This document shows positions 1 to 7,356 of a stretch of DNA of 64,000 nucleotides, piece after piece; position 1 is the stretch's first letter; each line of letters opens with the position of its first letter. This DNA is from Gordonia soli NBRC 108243 (GTDB lineage Bacteria > Actinomycetota > Actinomycetes > Mycobacteriales > Mycobacteriaceae), in NCBI RefSeq assembly GCF_000334455.1, contig NZ_BANX01000035.1, forward strand, positions 42,629 to 106,628. The letters run 5' to 3'. Position numbers and translations under genes: made by a program. The notes under the pieces were generated by a model. That model was not told the DNA's origin. It did not search any database and worked only from the letters and a program-made list of their open reading frames with translations.

Positions 1-1251
1 GTATCCGCGAACGATGAGCACCAAGAGCCCGATCGCGATGAGCAGCAACACGATCTGATTCACCAATCCGAACAACAGACCCATGTGCAGCGAGATGCCC
101 CAGTCGGTCAGCTTCGCCGGCAGCGGCCAATCGGCGAACCAGGATGTGCCGGTGACCGCCCCGGTCGCGCCGTTCACCGCAACGGTGTTGGCCGAGAACT
201 GGAAGGGCTCACCGGTCTCGCTGACGGTGAAGGCGGTCTCGGCGTCGGCCGGAATCGACACCTCGGCCGCGTCGGTCACGCCGATCCCACGAGCCGCGGC
301 GACCACCGCATCGAGACGTCCGACGTTGGTGTCGATGACGTCGGGATCCGATGCAGCGCTCGCTGATCCGCCGTGACCGGCATGACCGCTGTGGCCGTCG
401 TCAGACGCGGGTGCTGCGGCGCCGAGAGCCGTGTCGACGCTCGGCGTCGTCCAGCTCAATGCCTGCCGGAGCTCGCCGATGTTCTCCCCGGCGTACTTGG
501 ACCAGGTGAGTCCGGTGGCCGAGAGGAAGACCAGACCGACCACGATCCAGACACCCACCGCGCCATGCCAGTTGAGATTGCGTGCGCGGCCCGTTGCTTT
601 GCGGTTCACCGTTGCCAACCGGGCGTCCCCGCCGGACCGACGCCGTCGATAGCGACTGATCCACATCGCCAGTCCGGCCAGCGCGATGACCCACAGCCAC
701 GATGCCGCCATCTCGCTGTAGATCCGTCCGGGCTCGCCGAGATGCAGGTGCCGGTGCAGCTGACTGATCCAGGTCCGCATCGGTAGCGATCCGCTGCCGC
801 CGTAACTCACGAGTTCCCCGGTGGGGCGGGTGGTGACGGGGTCGATGAAGACCGCTCGCCGCTCCGACGGCCCCAGTGACGGATCGTCGAACAGCACCCG
901 GGTGGTGTCGCCCGGTTCGGCGGCGGGCCGGACCGCCGACACCGTGAGGTCGGGACGGGTGGCCATGGCGACCCGTACCTGGTCGGACAGCGGACGCTCG
1001 GGCCCGGTGGTGTAGCTGTCGGTGTGCAGCTCAGCCCGGTAGACCAGCTTTTCCAACGTGGGTGCGATGGCGTACAGGCCGCCGCTGACCACCGCCACCA
1101 CCAGGAACGGGGCGACGAGGATGCCGGCATAGAAGTGCAGCCGGCGGAGGAGCGGTTGCCAGCCGAGACGCGTCGGTCGACTCGGTGTGGGTGGCGACGA
1201 ATCCGCCGCGGTGGTGGGAGGTGGGATCGGAGGTTCTTGGGTGAGGGACAC
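1..1251 (-). CDS. PepSY-associated membrane protein, 3' end outside window
   Basis: Reads as 417 residues without a stop and runs off the left edge. After a Pro/Thr-rich cytoplasmic N-terminus a first membrane segment (about residues 33-52) is followed by an extracytoplasmic PepSY-type domain, two central membrane segments (about 150-170 and 215-235), a His/Asp/Gly-rich loop (SDDGHSGHAGHGG), a second PepSY-like domain and a last membrane segment at the edge. This is the layout of the PepSY_TM (iron-regulated membrane protein) family. The GTG start at 1251 has a GAAAGG ribosome-binding site about 9 bases upstream. The small His-containing membrane protein upstream on the same strand suggests a metal-related pair, but the ligand is not shown by the sequence. 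Confidence 0.85.
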   Translation of the reverse strand, partial: MSLTQEPPIPPPTTAADSSPPTPSRPTRLGWQPLLRRLHFYAGILVAPFLVVAVVSGGLYAIAPTLEKLVYRAELHTDSYTTGPERPLSDQVRVAMATRPDLTVSAVRPAAEPGDTTRVLFDDPSLGPSERRAVFIDPVTTRPTGELVSYGGSGSLPMRTWISQLHRHLHLGEPGRIYSEMAASWLWVIALAGLAMWISRYRRRRSGGDARLATVNRKATGRARNLNWHGAVGVWIVVGLVFLSATGLTWSKYAGENIGELRQALSWTTPSVDTALGAAAPASDDGHSGHAGHGGSASAASDPDVIDTNVGRLDAVVAAARGIGVTDAAEVSIPADAETAFTVSETGEPFQFSANTVAVNGATGAVTGTSWFADWPLPAKLTDWGISLHMGLLFGLVNQIVLLLIAIGLLVLIVRGY

Positions 1252-1370
1252 GTGTGTCCGCCTTTCGGACTGAGGCGCGCAGCAGCGACCACCGTGCGGC
1301 GTGCGCATACGCGAAGGAGCCGACCGGTCCGGACGCGATGTCGGAGCAGGTCAGCAGAAGTCGAGTCGGG

Positions 1371-1901
1371 TCAGAACACCGGCGCGGGTGGGCCGCGGGT
1401 ACCCACCGGGCGGGCACGCAGCCGGGAGCGGCCCGACATCGGACCGGAAGCGATGTGCGCGACCCACATCGGGGCGGCGCCCAGTGGCGCCGTGCGCAGG
1501 TGCATCAGCGACCGGACGATGGCGCAGAGCACCGCGACCGCCGCCGACTCGAGACCCATGGCCAGTCCCGCGGCGATGATGGTGGCGGCGACGTGACAGC
1601 CCAGCATCGCGCTCGTCCACACCGCGGCGTGATGATGCGCCATCGCGGTGAGCGCGAGGTGGGCGATGGCTTGGCCGCCGACCAGGGTGACGACGAGCGT
1701 CACCGGTCCTGACGTCGACGCCGAACCCAGGGCGGCGACTGCCCAACCGAGCGCGGCGCACACAGCCACGACGATCGCCGCCGAGGTGGTGTCGGGGAGG
1801 CCGCCCCCGGCGACCGCGTGCCCCACGATGGCGGTGACCGCCGACGACGTACCGACCACGCTGCCCCGGACCTGGTCCAGGGTGCGGGTCAGCGGGTGCA
1901 T
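1371..1901 (-). CDS. Small multi-pass membrane protein of unknown function
   Basis: A 176-residue protein with about four hydrophobic segments (roughly residues 15-32, 42-60, 66-88 and 95-128) and a Pro/Arg-rich C-terminal tail. Histidines cluster in the third loop (MAHHHAAVW) with a Cys-His pair just after (GCHVAA), which could bind metal. It lies 119 bases upstream of the PepSY protein on the same strand and probably shares its transcript. Its start at 1901 is divergent from the cobalamin riboswitch. I do not recognise the family; a role beside a PepSY protein in metal or haem handling is only contextual. Confidence 0.6.
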   Translation of the reverse strand: MHPLTRTLDQVRGSVVGTSSAVTAIVGHAVAGGGLPDTTSAAIVVAVCAALGWAVAALGSASTSGPVTLVVTLVGGQAIAHLALTAMAHHHAAVWTSAMLGCHVAATIIAAGLAMGLESAAVAVLCAIVRSLMHLRTAPLGAAPMWVAHIASGPMSGRSRLRARPVGTRGPPAPVF

Positions 1902-1965
1902 CGCTGCAGTTTAGACCGGCGAGTTCTCTCGTCCGAAGCGCGTCTTGCTATGTTCGTCCTGCGTC

Positions 1966-2155
1966 GGTCTCGGTCCGGTTCGTCCGGATTCGAGCGTGAG
2001 AGGGAATCTGGTGTGAATCCAGAGCTGCCCCGCAGCGGTGACCGGAAACGACAGCGGCCAAGAGCACTGGGTCCGACAAGACCTGGGAAGCGGCCGTCAG
2101 TAGGTGGCACGACCCCGGAGGGGGTGCCGTGTCCGGGAGTCCGAAGACCTGCCGA
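1966..2155 (+). promoter_or_regulatory. Cobalamin (adenosylcobalamin) riboswitch
   Basis: The conserved B12-box core is easy to read: GGGAATCTGGTG then GAATCC, the CTGCCCCGCAGCGGTGACC segment (about 2025-2043), AAGAGCACTGG (2060-2070), CTGGGAAG (2083-2090), a GGCAC/GTGCC hairpin at 2105-2128, and the closing GGAGTCCGAAGACCTGCC at 2136-2153. It ends about 50 bases before the start of an ABC importer gene, so high cobalamin should turn the operon off, probably by hiding the translation start. A possible -10 box TATGTT lies at 1949-1954. The exact 5' edge is approximate. Confidence 0.93.
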
Positions 2156-2201
2156 ACGCGGCTGCGGCGGAAAGCCGTGGCCGACATCGACTTCGTGGGA
2201 C

Positions 2202-3317
2202 ATGGTCGGTGCCGCCCGTCGGTCGGCGTCGTCGTGTCCGCGGGATGGGACCGGAGTGGGCGCGGTGGTACCGGCTGTCGGCCAGTGGGGGCGCGTCATC
2301 GCGCTCGTGGTGGTCGGGACCCCGGCACTCCTCGTGGTCGCACTGCTCGGGCTGGTCTTCGGCACCGCCGACATTGCGTGGCAGGACGCGCTCGGCTACC
2401 TCTGGGCAGATGTCACCGGTGGCGTCGTCAGCGCTGATCACGCCGCCGACTATCGGATCGTGGTGGATTCCAGGCTGCCGCGCGTCTTGACCGGCGCCCT
2501 GGTCGGGGCCGGGCTCGGCATGGTCGGGCTGGTGGTGCAGGCAATGGTGCGCAATGCCCTCGCCGACCCCTACGTGCTCGGCATCTCGTCCGGTGCGTCG
2601 GTGGGCGCGACGGCGGTGGTCCTGTTCGGCGTCTTCGCAGGGGTCGGCATCTACGCGTTGCCCACCGCGGCGTTTCTCGGCGCACTGATCGCCACGATCA
2701 TCGTGTTCGCGGTGGCCCGCTCGGCGGGTGGTGGCCTCACACCGCTGCGACTGGTGCTCACCGGAACTGCTCTCGGCTACGGCTTCTCGGCATTGACCAC
2801 TGTTCTGGTGTTCCTCGCACCGATGGGTGACGCAGCCCGGAGTGTGATGTTCTGGCTGCTGGGTAGCCTCGCGGCCACGAGTTGGCGTTCGGTGTGGCTC
2901 GTGGCGGTGGTGGTGGGATTCGGCCTGGTCGTGATCGTCGCCCTGGCCCGCCATCTCAACGCACTCGCGATGGGGGACGAGGTCGCGGCGTCGCTCGGTC
3001 TGCGTGCGTCGCGCTTCCGGCTCATGTTGTTCGTGGTGGCGGCCCTGATGACCGGCGTGATGGTCTCGGTGTGCGGCGCCATCGGCTTCGTCGGACTCGT
3101 CGTTCCGCACATCGCCAGATTGCTCGTCGGCGCCGACCATCGGCGACTCGTGGTGGTCACCCCGGTGATCGGCGCGGTGTTCCTGGTCGCGGCGGACCTG
3201 CTGGCGCGGACCGTGGTCCCACCGCAAGAACTGCCGCTGGGAGCCATCACGGCCGCGGTCGGGGTGCCGGCGTTCCTGGTCCTCATGCGACGCAACGAGC
3301 GAGCGCAGTCGCTGTGA
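2202..3317 (+). CDS. FecCD-family ABC permease, cobalamin-type importer (BtuC-like)
   Basis: A hydrophobic protein of about 371 residues with roughly ten membrane segments and FecCD/BtuC features: SRLPRVLTGALVGAGLG, a coupling region NPLADPYVLGISSG-like (NALADPYVLGISSG) and GFVGLVVPHIARLLVG near the C-terminus. The ATG at 2202 was chosen because it is the last ATG before the first membrane segment; a GTG about 55 bases downstream is an alternative and the start is uncertain. It follows the cobalamin riboswitch and overlaps the ATPase gene by four bases, so the substrate is most likely a corrinoid. Some databases label this subfamily as a putative F420-0 transporter. Confidence 0.88.
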   Translation: MVGAARRSASSCPRDGTGVGAVVPAVGQWGRVIALVVVGTPALLVVALLGLVFGTADIAWQDALGYLWADVTGGVVSADHAADYRIVVDSRLPRVLTGALVGAGLGMVGLVVQAMVRNALADPYVLGISSGASVGATAVVLFGVFAGVGIYALPTAAFLGALIATIIVFAVARSAGGGLTPLRLVLTGTALGYGFSALTTVLVFLAPMGDAARSVMFWLLGSLAATSWRSVWLVAVVVGFGLVVIVALARHLNALAMGDEVAASLGLRASRFRLMLFVVAALMTGVMVSVCGAIGFVGLVVPHIARLLVGADHRRLVVVTPVIGAVFLVAADLLARTVVPPQELPLGAITAAVGVPAFLVLMRRNERAQSL

Positions 3318-4087
3318 CCGTCGACTATCACGGCGTCGATGTCCACATCGGGGGTGTGGAGATCCTGCGGAACGTGACGGTGCACGCGCCGGCGGGGAGC
3401 TTCCTGGGCGTCATCGGCCCCAACGGGAGTGGCAAGTCGACGATGCTGCGATGTCTGTACCGCGCAATCGATCCGACGTCGGGGTCGGTTGCGGTGGCGG
3501 AGCGGGACGTGACGTCGATCAGCATGCGCGTCAACGCACAGCAGGTCGCGGCGCTGACCCAACGTACGGCGTTGGACTTCGAGTTCTCGGCCGCGGAGGT
3601 GGTGGCGACCGGTCGGCTCCCACATCGGTCGCTGACCACGCGGACCGCGCAGCGCGATCGCGACATCTGCGCCGCTGCGATGCGCGACGCCGGGGTGTCG
3701 CACCTGTCCGACCGGAACTTCACCTCGTTGTCCGGCGGTGAAGCGCAACGGGTCCTGATCGCGCGGGCATTCGCGCAACAGCCGCAGGTGCTGGTCCTCG
3801 ACGAGCCGACCAACCACCTCGATGTGCGGCACCAGTACGCGGTCCTGCGCGCGGCCACCGACCGCGGTGTCACCGTGGTCGCCGCACTCCACGACCTCAA
3901 CATCGCGGCGCAGTTCTGTGACCGCCTGGCCGTGCTCGTCGACGGTCGGGTCGTGCAGACCGGCACTCCGCGTGAGCTGTTCACACCGTCGGCGATCCGC
4001 CGGTGGTTCGGGATCGGGTGCCACGTCTTCGACCATCCGAGACTGGGCGTCCCACAGATCATCTTCGACGAGAAAGAGACCGGATGA
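3314..4087 (+). CDS. ABC transporter ATPase, cobalamin-type importer (BtuD-like)
   Basis: A 257-residue ATPase with Walker A GPNGSGKST (about residue 37), Q-loop, signature LSGGEAQRVLIARA, Walker B VLVLDEPTNHLD and a switch histidine in ALHDLNIAAQ. It belongs to the FepC/BtuD class. Its GTG start overlaps the permease stop (GTGA) and its stop overlaps the start of the binding-protein gene, so the three are translationally coupled. It should energise uptake of the corrinoid (or other B12-controlled) ligand. Confidence 0.92.
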   Translation: MTVDYHGVDVHIGGVEILRNVTVHAPAGSFLGVIGPNGSGKSTMLRCLYRAIDPTSGSVAVAERDVTSISMRVNAQQVAALTQRTALDFEFSAAEVVATGRLPHRSLTTRTAQRDRDICAAAMRDAGVSHLSDRNFTSLSGGEAQRVLIARAFAQQPQVLVLDEPTNHLDVRHQYAVLRAATDRGVTVVAALHDLNIAAQFCDRLAVLVDGRVVQTGTPRELFTPSAIRRWFGIGCHVFDHPRLGVPQIIFDEKETG

Positions 4088-5094
4088 GAACGAGATCGAT
4101 GGTCGCCGCGGTGTCGGCGACGGTGATGCTGTTCGCCACGGCATGTGGCGCGGACGTGGAGGACGATGCCACGGCTCCCGCCGGACAGGCCGTGACCGTC
4201 GACAACTGTCGGGAACCGCTGACCGTGCCCGGTCGTCCGAGCCGAGTGGTGGTGAACGACACCGGGATCACCGAGATCATGTTCGCGCTCGGACTGGCCG
4301 ACACACTCGCCGGGTACACCACCTATGCGGGCAAGGAGCGCGACATCGCGTCGTCACCCTGGCGGGCGGACTTCGAGCGGACCCGGTCGCTGGGCGATGC
4401 CTTCACCCGCGAGGCGATCCAGTCCGCCGACCCCGACTTCGTCTTCGCCGGATGGAATTACGGGTTCAAGAAGTCGACCGGCGTCACGCCGGACTGGATC
4501 CGATCCCTCGGGGCCACGCCGTACCAGCTCACGGAGGCATGCCGACAGCCCGGAAGCACCGAACGGGGCATCGTCGCCCCGCTCGACGCGCTGTACGAGG
4601 ATCTGGCGAACATCGGCGAGATCTTCGGCGTCCAGAACCGTGCGACGTCGCTGATATCGGAGTACAAGGCGGAGGTCCGGAAGGCGAACGCCACTGCGCC
4701 GACGGAGGATCGGCGCGCGCGGGTGTTCCTCTTCGACAGTGCCGACCCGACGCCGTTCACGTCGGGCAGGTTCGCAGCACCCGAGCAGATCATCACCGAG
4801 GCCGGCGGCTCCAACATCTTCGGTGACCTCGAGGACTCGTGGACATCGACGTCCTGGGAGGCTGCGGCACAACGGAACCCGCAGGTCATCCTCATCGTCG
4901 ACTACGGAGCCGGCCCGGCGAACACGGTCGCGGCCAAGATCCGACAGTTGCAGACGCATCCCCTGATGTCGGGAACGGACGCAGTGCGGGAAGGTCGGTT
5001 CCTGGCGTTGCCCTACGCCGCGCTGGTGGAGGGTCCGCGGAATCCGGCGGCGATCACGAAGGTGGCCCAGTACCTGAGGTCCGTCGGGCACTGA
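4084..5094 (+). CDS. Substrate-binding lipoprotein of B12-type ABC importer (BtuF-like)
   Basis: A 336-residue lipoprotein: Arg-containing N-terminus, hydrophobic core and lipobox FATAC with the modified Cys at about residue 22, then a class III (TroA/BtuF-type) binding fold starting near PSRVVVNDTGITEIMFALGL and closing with a GGSNIFGDL motif. ATG overlaps the ATPase stop (ATGA). It should deliver the ligand to the permease. It resembles the group that databases name putative F420-0 ABC transporter binding protein; the upstream cobalamin riboswitch favours a corrinoid ligand instead. Confidence 0.88.
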   Translation: MRTRSMVAAVSATVMLFATACGADVEDDATAPAGQAVTVDNCREPLTVPGRPSRVVVNDTGITEIMFALGLADTLAGYTTYAGKERDIASSPWRADFERTRSLGDAFTREAIQSADPDFVFAGWNYGFKKSTGVTPDWIRSLGATPYQLTEACRQPGSTERGIVAPLDALYEDLANIGEIFGVQNRATSLISEYKAEVRKANATAPTEDRRARVFLFDSADPTPFTSGRFAAPEQIITEAGGSNIFGDLEDSWTSTSWEAAAQRNPQVILIVDYGAGPANTVAAKIRQLQTHPLMSGTDAVREGRFLALPYAALVEGPRNPAAITKVAQYLRSVGH

Positions 5095-5163
5095 TCGGCT
5101 GAGGTGCTCGGAGCTGGGGGCCTGGGTCTGGCTTGGGGCGGCTGGCTTGGTCTGGGGCGCTCC

Positions 5164-5242
5164 CCGACCAAAATCTGCCCTCCTCCGGGGAGGCGCGTGC
5201 GATATCCACGTGGTCCCGCGCTGGGCGGCAGATTGTGGTCGG
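5164..5242 (+). repeat. 67-base palindromic element, copy A, with extended arms
   Basis: The core runs from AAAATCTGCCC (5170) to GGGCGGCAGATTGT (5236). The arms extend outward as CCGACC (5164-5169) and GGTCGG (5237-5242), so the first 16 bases match the inverted last 16 at 15 positions. Inside are a CCTC/GAGG hairpin, the motif GCGTGCGATATCCACGTG and the block CCGCGCTGG. Copy B has the same length and order. Confidence 0.75.
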
Positions 5243-5410
5243 ATTGTCGGCAGGGAGCCGGGCGTCGTCGCCCGAAATCAGCCCCGGTTGTCCCGAGATC
5301 TGCCCGGGTGGAGGGTGCGTCGACCGTATTGGCAGTGGGTCGGGTGTTGTGGGCGGTTTTCGGTTGGTACAGAGCAGTTTTCGGAGACCCGGGTGCCTGG
5401 GTCGGGTGCG

Positions 5411-5491
5411 CGTGGCGAAAATCTGCCCGCCTCTGAGGCGGCGCGTGCGATATCCACGTGACCCCGCGCTGGGCGGCAGATTGTGGACACG
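5411..5491 (+). repeat. 67-base palindromic element, copy B
   Basis: The core 5418-5484 starts AAAATCTGCCC and ends GGGCGGCAGATTGT like copy A, with the same central GCGTGCGATATCCACGTG and CCGCGCTGG. The inner hairpin is different in sequence but still pairs (CCGCCTC with GAGGCGG instead of CCTC with GAGG), and the outer flanks differ but still pair (CGTG with CACG). Base changes that keep pairing suggest the folded form is what is kept. Confidence 0.75.
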
Positions 5492-5685
5492 CAACGGGCC
5501 GACGTCATAGGAAATCGCGCGATGACCGGGGCGCTCGCGACGCTCAGGCGCGCCGCCGTCCACTCCGCCCCACCCCGGCCCCGGGGGTCCTCCGGTTGAC
5601 CGACCTGATCGTCCGGGCACATTAGGATCGACGCCAACCCGGACATAACGGACGGGGTCGACGCCGATCGGACGAGGACCAGGAC

Positions 5686-5730
5686 GGGGGGAGACCGTGC
5701 CGGGAGAGACCGTGCTGGGGGAGACCGTGC
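5686..5730 (+). repeat. Three 15-base tandem repeats, each with a GTG start and Shine-Dalgarno
   Basis: The unit is close to GGGGGAGACCGTGCC and occurs three times, placing in-frame GTG codons at 5697, 5712 and 5727, each preceded by a G/A-rich ribosome-binding site. It overlaps the start of the ankyrin lipoprotein gene and makes its true start ambiguous. Confidence 0.7.
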
Positions 5731-6509
5731 CGGCCCTACGCCATCGCAGATCGATCCGGTCGATCGCCGTGAGCCTGCTGACCGTCGGAATGGTCGCCGT
5801 CGGCCTCGCCGGTTGCGCGCCCGGCAGCCCGCTCGGCGGCCCGGATCCCGCCGACTACTTCGATGCGGGGACGGTCCGTGTCCTGCAGGCCGCTCGCGAT
5901 GGTGATGTCGAGCGCATCCGTCAGCTCATCCGCGAGGGCCAGGACCCGAACACCCCTGCCAACGATCACGATGCGCGACGCTCCGGCATCACACCGCTGC
6001 AATGGGCGGTGGAGTTCGGGCGGCCGCGGACCGTCGAGACCCTGCTCCGCGGCGGGGCCGATCCCTTGGTCGGGTCGGGCGGCTACAACGCGGCCTCCTA
6101 CGCACTTCTCCGGGACAAGACCGACTCGCTGCGCGCGCTGATCGACGTCGACCCGAGCCTTGCCGACGCGCCGGGTCGTGGTGGCGGAGTGATCTTGCAC
6201 GTCGCCGTGCTGCACTATCGGGCCGATGCCGTCGAGATGTTGATCGACGCCGACGCCGATCTGGACGCCGAGGACCCCGGCGGGCGGACACCGATCTTCA
6301 CGGCCGCCTCGGTCCAGAACGTCGCGGCCTGTCTGGTGCTGATCCGCGCCGGCGCCGACGGTGGTCACCGCGACCACCGCGGTGACACGTTCCTGTCGAG
6401 TCTCTATCTGGCGAAGGACTCGGTCCGGACCCGCGAGTTCTTGGGCGATCGCGACGATCTCGAGGATGAACTCCGCTCCCGCGGATTCCCGGTCGAAACA
6501 GGTCGCTGA
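5697..6509 (+). CDS. Ankyrin-repeat lipoprotein
   Basis: Up to 270 residues. A signal peptide ends in lipobox GLAGC (Cys about residue 40 from the first GTG), so the protein should sit on the outer face of the membrane. The rest forms about five ankyrin repeats (for example ITPLQWAVEFGRPRTVETLL, HVAVLHYRADAVEMLIDADA and TPIFTAASVQNVAACLVLI). Three tandem GTG starts lie 15 bases apart; from the third the signal peptide is of normal length. Ankyrin lipoproteins bind protein partners, and some elsewhere act as immunity proteins for phospholipase effectors, but no effector gene lies beside this one. It stands alone between a repeat-rich gap and the convergent hemolysin III gene. Confidence 0.8.
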   Translation: MPGETVLGETVPALRHRRSIRSIAVSLLTVGMVAVGLAGCAPGSPLGGPDPADYFDAGTVRVLQAARDGDVERIRQLIREGQDPNTPANDHDARRSGITPLQWAVEFGRPRTVETLLRGGADPLVGSGGYNAASYALLRDKTDSLRALIDVDPSLADAPGRGGGVILHVAVLHYRADAVEMLIDADADLDAEDPGGRTPIFTAASVQNVAACLVLIRAGADGGHRDHRGDTFLSSLYLAKDSVRTREFLGDRDDLEDELRSRGFPVETGR

Positions 6510-6555
6510 CGGCGGAAAGATGCTGACCGCGGAAAGATTCCGAGGCGCAGCCCGA

Positions 6556-7227
6556 TCAGGCCGCGATGACCAGCCAGACCGCGATGTAGTGCAACACTGC
6601 GGCGATGGCCGTACACACGTGGAAGACCTCGTGGTGGCCGAAGGTGGTCGGCCACGGGTCGGGCCAGCGTAGGGCGTACAGGATTCCGCCGACGCTGTAG
6701 AAGACTCCGCCGAGCGCGAGGAGCACCATCACCGTCAGGCCGGTCTGGGCCGTCAACGTCGGCGCGACGACGACGATCACCCAGCCGAGCAGGATGTAGA
6801 GCGCCACACCGAGCCAGCGGGGTGCGCCCGGCCAGGCGACCTTGAGTGCGACGCCGGACAGTGCGCCAACCCAGACCAGCCCGAGTACCCACCATCTCGT
6901 CGCGCCGGACAGGGCCATGGCGCAGAACGGGGTGTACGTGCCGGCGATGAACAGGAAGATCATCGAGTGATCGGCGCGCTTCATCAGGAGCCGGGTGCGG
7001 GCGCTCTGCCAGGTGATCCGGTGGTAGGTGGCGCTCACCCCGAACAGTCCGACGATGGTCAGTGCATAGACCGCGCACGCGACGGTCGACCCGACATCGC
7101 GCAGGATCGCGGCACCGACCACGGCGGCGATGCCCGCCACCGCAGCGACATACGCGGAGTAGTGATGGATCACCCCGCGCAGACGTGGTCTGACCGGCGC
7201 GGTCACCGGATCCGTCAGGCTGTTCAC
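6556..7227 (-). CDS. Hemolysin III / PAQR-family membrane protein
   Basis: From GTG 7227 the product has 223 residues and seven membrane segments. It has the family hallmarks: a Ser and His near the start of TM3 (SATYHRITW), Asp after it (RADHSMIFLFIAGTYTPF) and the paired His near the end (FGHHEVFHVCTAI), which in PAQR proteins form a metal site. The start was chosen because a -10-like TAGCGT lies 7 bases upstream, as for a leaderless transcript; an in-frame ATG at 7278 is the alternative. It is the counterpart of Rv1085c beside Rv1086 in M. tuberculosis. Confidence 0.88.
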   Translation of the reverse strand: MNSLTDPVTAPVRPRLRGVIHHYSAYVAAVAGIAAVVGAAILRDVGSTVACAVYALTIVGLFGVSATYHRITWQSARTRLLMKRADHSMIFLFIAGTYTPFCAMALSGATRWWVLGLVWVGALSGVALKVAWPGAPRWLGVALYILLGWVIVVVAPTLTAQTGLTVMVLLALGGVFYSVGGILYALRWPDPWPTTFGHHEVFHVCTAIAAVLHYIAVWLVIAA

Positions 7228-7234
7228 GTAACCT

Positions 7235-7240
7235 ACGCTA
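7235..7240 (-). promoter_or_regulatory. Candidate -10 box of the hemolysin III gene (leaderless)
   Basis: TAGCGT on the minus strand ends 7 bases before GTG 7227. It lies inside a partial palindrome, AAC-TACGGTAGCGTA-GTT (7228-7250), that might also serve as an operator. Confidence 0.4.
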
Positions 7241-7356
7241 CCGTAAGTTCGGTGCGACGCTCTCGTATCGAGACCCACGGCTCACACCCGGCCGACGCGT
7301 AAGGTGTCCCACGTGGCGGCGGATCGAGTGGCAGTGGTGACCGGGGTGCGGCTGCG

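Larger units (their letters stand above)
5095..5696. other. 600-base non-coding stretch with paired palindromic repeats
   Basis: No convincing gene was found here. Open frames on both strands are short, rich in Arg/Pro/Gly and follow the repeats rather than codon use. The stretch starts with TGGGG-rich simple sequence (5110-5160), contains two copies of a 67-base palindromic element (5170-5236 and 5418-5484), and ends with the leader of the ankyrin lipoprotein gene. Between the repeats, ATCTGCCCGGG at about 5301 looks like the left tip of a third, decayed copy. Confidence 0.6.

Noticed and set aside
2097..3227. Long minus-strand frame over the permease gene
   Set aside because: Low-complexity His/Arg/Asp-rich translation, mirror of the permease gene; no start site or family.
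5170..5484. CRISPR-like repeats
   Set aside because: Only two full copies 248 bases apart, each internally palindromic and far longer than CRISPR repeats; no cas genes.
5104..5646. Several frames of 87-188 codons on both strands in the repeat-rich gap
   Set aside because: They overlap each other and the palindromic repeats, have repeat-driven composition and no convincing starts.
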